Assembly: GCA_937974465.1 (NCBI GenBank)
Contig: CALJWY010000099.1
Location: forward strand, 1 to 8,582
Direction of reading: 5' to 3'
Source: an uncultured Lysobacterales bacterium
GTDB lineage: Bacteria; Pseudomonadota; Gammaproteobacteria; Xanthomonadales; SZUA-36
Length of the DNA: 8,582 nucleotides
The translations under genes and the position numbers were made by a program. Each line of letters begins with the position of its first letter. The first letter of the stretch is position 1. Shown one piece after another: positions 6,568-8,582 of the stretch. The notes beneath the pieces were generated by a model. That model was not told where the DNA came from, did not search any database, and worked only from the letters and a program-made list of their open reading frames with translations.

Positions 6568-7926
6568 ATGGCCATACTTGAAAAACTTGTCATCGCTAAC
6601 CGCGGTGAAATTGCACTCCGCATTTTGCGTGCCTGCCATACCATGGGCATCAAGACCGTTGCAGTGCATTCGACAGTTGATCGTAACCTGAAACATGTCG
6701 CGCTGGCAGACGAAGCGGTTTGTATTGGTCCAGCGCCGGGTTCTGACAGTTATTTGAATATCCCCGCCATTATTGCCGCCACCGAAGTGACCGACGCAGT
6801 AGCCGTACATCCAGGGTATGGTTTCCTGGCCGAAAACGCGGACTTTGCAGAACGCGTCGAGGAAAGCGGCTTTATTTTTATCGGCCCGCGTCCCGAGACG
6901 ATCCGGCTGATGGGCGACAAGGTTAGTGCAATTGAGGCGATGCGTACTGCAGGAGTACCTTGTGTACCGGGTTCCGATGGGGCATTAACCGGTGACATGG
7001 CGGAGAATCATGCGATTGCGCGTCGTATTGGTTACCCGGTCATTATCAAGGCCGCTGCCGGTGGCGGTGGGCGTGGCATGCGGGTGGTTCATACCGAGGC
7101 ACACCTGTCCAATGCGCTGCAGCTCACCCAGCAGGAAGCACAGACCACGTTTGGCGACGGCACCATTTACATGGAGAAATTCCTCGAGAACCCACGCCAC
7201 GTTGAAGTACAGGTGATGGCCGACCAGCATGGAAATGCGATCCACCTGGCAGAACGTGACTGTTCGACCCAACGGCGCCACCAGAAAGTCATTGAAGAGG
7301 CTCCTGCGCCCGGTATCACAGCGGAGCAGAGAGCTGAAATCGGTGGTGTTTGTGTTGAGGCTTGCAAACGCATTGGCTATCGTGGCGCTGGCACTTTCGA
7401 GTTTTTATATGATGGTGGCCGTTTCTATTTTATTGAGATGAACACCCGGATCCAAGTTGAGCACCCGGTATCGGAGCTTATCACCGGTGTTGACCTGATC
7501 AAGGAGCAGATTCGGGTTGCTGCCGGCAAGGAACTGTCCTACACCCAGGATGATATCGTCGTGCGCGGTCATGCCATAGAGTGTCGCATCAATGCTGAAG
7601 ATTCGGAAACCTTCATGCCCTGTCCCGGAACCGTTGACGGCTTTCATTTGCCCGGGGGCCCCGGTATACGCGTGGACTCGCATATTTACGATGGCTACAA
7701 GGTGCCGCCCAACTATGATTCCATGATCGGTAAGGTCATTGCGCACGGTGAAGACCGCGAAACGGCCATTGCCCGTATGCAGATGGCGCTGGATGAAATG
7801 GTGCTCAACGGAATTAAAACCAATATTCCATTACACAAATGGTTGTTGATGGATGCGGGCTTCAACAAGGGTGGATTCAATATCCACTATCTTGAAAAAC
7901 GCCTGTCCGAACGGGCGGCTGGATAG
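6568..7926 (+). CDS. accC: Biotin carboxylase subunit of acetyl-CoA carboxylase
   Basis: AccC uses ATP and bicarbonate to carboxylate biotin on AccB. The 452-residue protein is close to E. coli AccC (449). It has the N-terminal biotin carboxylase domain (KLVIANRGEIALRI from residue 6), the ATP-grasp domain with the glycine-rich loop KAAAGGGGRGM (from Lys161), and the C-terminal domain. Residues equivalent to known active-site positions are all present, shifted by two from E. coli numbering: Lys118, Lys161, His211, Cys232, Lys240, Glu278, Glu290, Asn292, Arg294 and Arg340. RIQVEHPVSELITG (294-307) is the family signature. It starts 17 bases after accB with a weak GGA ten bases before the ATG, so translation may lean on accB. 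Confidence 0.98.
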   Translation: MAILEKLVIANRGEIALRILRACHTMGIKTVAVHSTVDRNLKHVALADEAVCIGPAPGSDSYLNIPAIIAATEVTDAVAVHPGYGFLAENADFAERVEESGFIFIGPRPETIRLMGDKVSAIEAMRTAGVPCVPGSDGALTGDMAENHAIARRIGYPVIIKAAAGGGGRGMRVVHTEAHLSNALQLTQQEAQTTFGDGTIYMEKFLENPRHVEVQVMADQHGNAIHLAERDCSTQRRHQKVIEEAPAPGITAEQRAEIGGVCVEACKRIGYRGAGTFEFLYDGGRFYFIEMNTRIQVEHPVSELITGVDLIKEQIRVAAGKELSYTQDDIVVRGHAIECRINAEDSETFMPCPGTVDGFHLPGGPGIRVDSHIYDGYKVPPNYDSMIGKVIAHGEDRETAIARMQMALDEMVLNGIKTNIPLHKWLLMDAGFNKGGFNIHYLEKRLSERAAG

Positions 7927-7959
7927 TGCACGGCCGCTAGCGGGCAAGCCGAGACCCCG

Positions 7960-8582
7960 ATGTCCTGGTTGGAAGTCAGCGTGCAGGTTTCGAAAGAGAA
8001 AGCACCGCTGGTCGAACAGTTACTGGAAAACCAGTCTGTGCTTGCATTGACCTTGACCGACAGTGCCGATGACCCCGTGCTGGAACCCGGGGTTGGAGAA
8101 ACGCCGTTATGGCCATCGGTTTGTATCACCGCGCTGTTTGGTGCAGACCAGCCCCGAGAGCCCTTAAGCCGCCTGCTTAGCCTGGTGCCCGGTATTGACC
8201 GGCCGCAGCAGGTCAGCTTTCGAAAAGTCGAAGACCAGCAATGGGAAAGGGCATGGCTGGACCGGTTCAAGCCCATGCAGTTCGGGCGTGACCTGTGGAT
8301 TGTGCCGGGAAACCTTGAGGCCCCTGCAACGGCCGGCCACGTCCTCAGGCTGGATCCGGGCCTGGCCTTTGGTACCGGAACCCACCCGACCACGCGCCTG
8401 TGTTTGCAGTGGATAGACGGGCATGATTTCAAGGACAGGTCGGTGGTCGATTTTGGTTGTGGCTCCGGGGTCCTGGGTATCGCCGCAGCCATTAAGGGGG
8501 CTACCCGGGTAATCGCTGTAGATAACGATCCACAGGCATTGCTTGCGACCAGGGATAATGCCGATCGGAATCACGTGACGGA
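7960..8582 (+). CDS. prmA: Ribosomal protein L11 methyltransferase, N-terminal part
   Basis: PrmA trimethylates amino groups of ribosomal protein L11 using S-adenosylmethionine. The first 207 residues lie in the window, of about 290 expected, and the frame is open to the right edge. The N-terminal substrate-recognition domain begins MSWLEVSVQV and ends before about residue 100 (EDQQWERAWLDRFKPMQFG, 91-109, is typical). The methyltransferase domain shows LDPGLAFGTGTHPTT (131-145) and the SAM-binding motif VVDFGCGSGVLGIAA (162-176), followed by the acidic residue of AVDND. It follows accC by 33 bases with only a weak GAGA before the ATG. The accC-prmA linkage is common in Gammaproteobacteria, and co-transcription is likely. 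Confidence 0.97.
   Translation, partial: MSWLEVSVQVSKEKAPLVEQLLENQSVLALTLTDSADDPVLEPGVGETPLWPSVCITALFGADQPREPLSRLLSLVPGIDRPQQVSFRKVEDQQWERAWLDRFKPMQFGRDLWIVPGNLEAPATAGHVLRLDPGLAFGTGTHPTTRLCLQWIDGHDFKDRSVVDFGCGSGVLGIAAAIKGATRVIAVDNDPQALLATRDNADRNHVT

Noticed and set aside
7921..7959. GC-rich stretch between accC and prmA as a terminator
   Set aside because: No stable stem followed by a T run can be drawn, and the 33-base gap fits an operon junction.
7887..8492. Minus-strand open frame of 201 codons
   Set aside because: It is the antisense shadow of prmA and the accC end. The translation is Ser/Arg/Pro-rich with no motif, while prmA on the plus strand shows the SAM-binding signature.

Overview
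The window looks like chromosomal DNA of a gammaproteobacterium. The run dsbD, thioredoxin-like gene, aroQ, accB, accC, prmA is, from general knowledge, close to the order seen in Pseudomonas and related Gammaproteobacteria. Base composition and codon use look even across the window, and I see no insertion sequence, phage gene, CRISPR array, rRNA or tRNA. I would not name a genus.

Left part (1-2467, all minus strand): a three-gene RND-type efflux operon, read right to left as tetR-family repressor, lipoprotein membrane-fusion adaptor, and HAE1/AcrB-family inner-membrane permease. The permease runs off the left edge, leaving 248 N-terminal residues. Each junction overlaps by a few bases. The permease appears to start at a TTG codon inside the adaptor stop region. 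No outer-membrane channel gene is visible.

Intergenic region (2468-2655): this separates the efflux operon from the divergent dsbD gene. It holds a 24-bp imperfect palindrome of the TetR-operator type. The palindrome overlaps the -10 box of a good sigma70-like promoter reading into tetR, which suggests autorepression of the whole efflux operon.

Right part (2656-8582, all plus strand): dsbD encodes an unusually long thiol-disulfide reductase with two tandem N-terminal DsbD-alpha domains, each with its own cysteine pair. A membrane-anchored TlpA/ResA-like thioredoxin is joined to it by a TGATG overlap. The two probably form a periplasmic reducing pathway. After a 150-bp gap with a possible promoter come aroQ (type II dehydroquinase, shikimate pathway), accB and accC (biotin carrier and biotin carboxylase of acetyl-CoA carboxylase) and prmA (ribosomal protein L11 methyltransferase, cut by the right edge after 207 residues). 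Spacings are 17, 17 and 33 bases, consistent with one transcript.

Most of the window is ordinary housekeeping sequence. The points worth a second look are the duplicated sensor/output domain of DsbD and the operator-promoter arrangement that makes the TetR repressor the first gene of the operon it probably controls. I found no convincing undescribed system.
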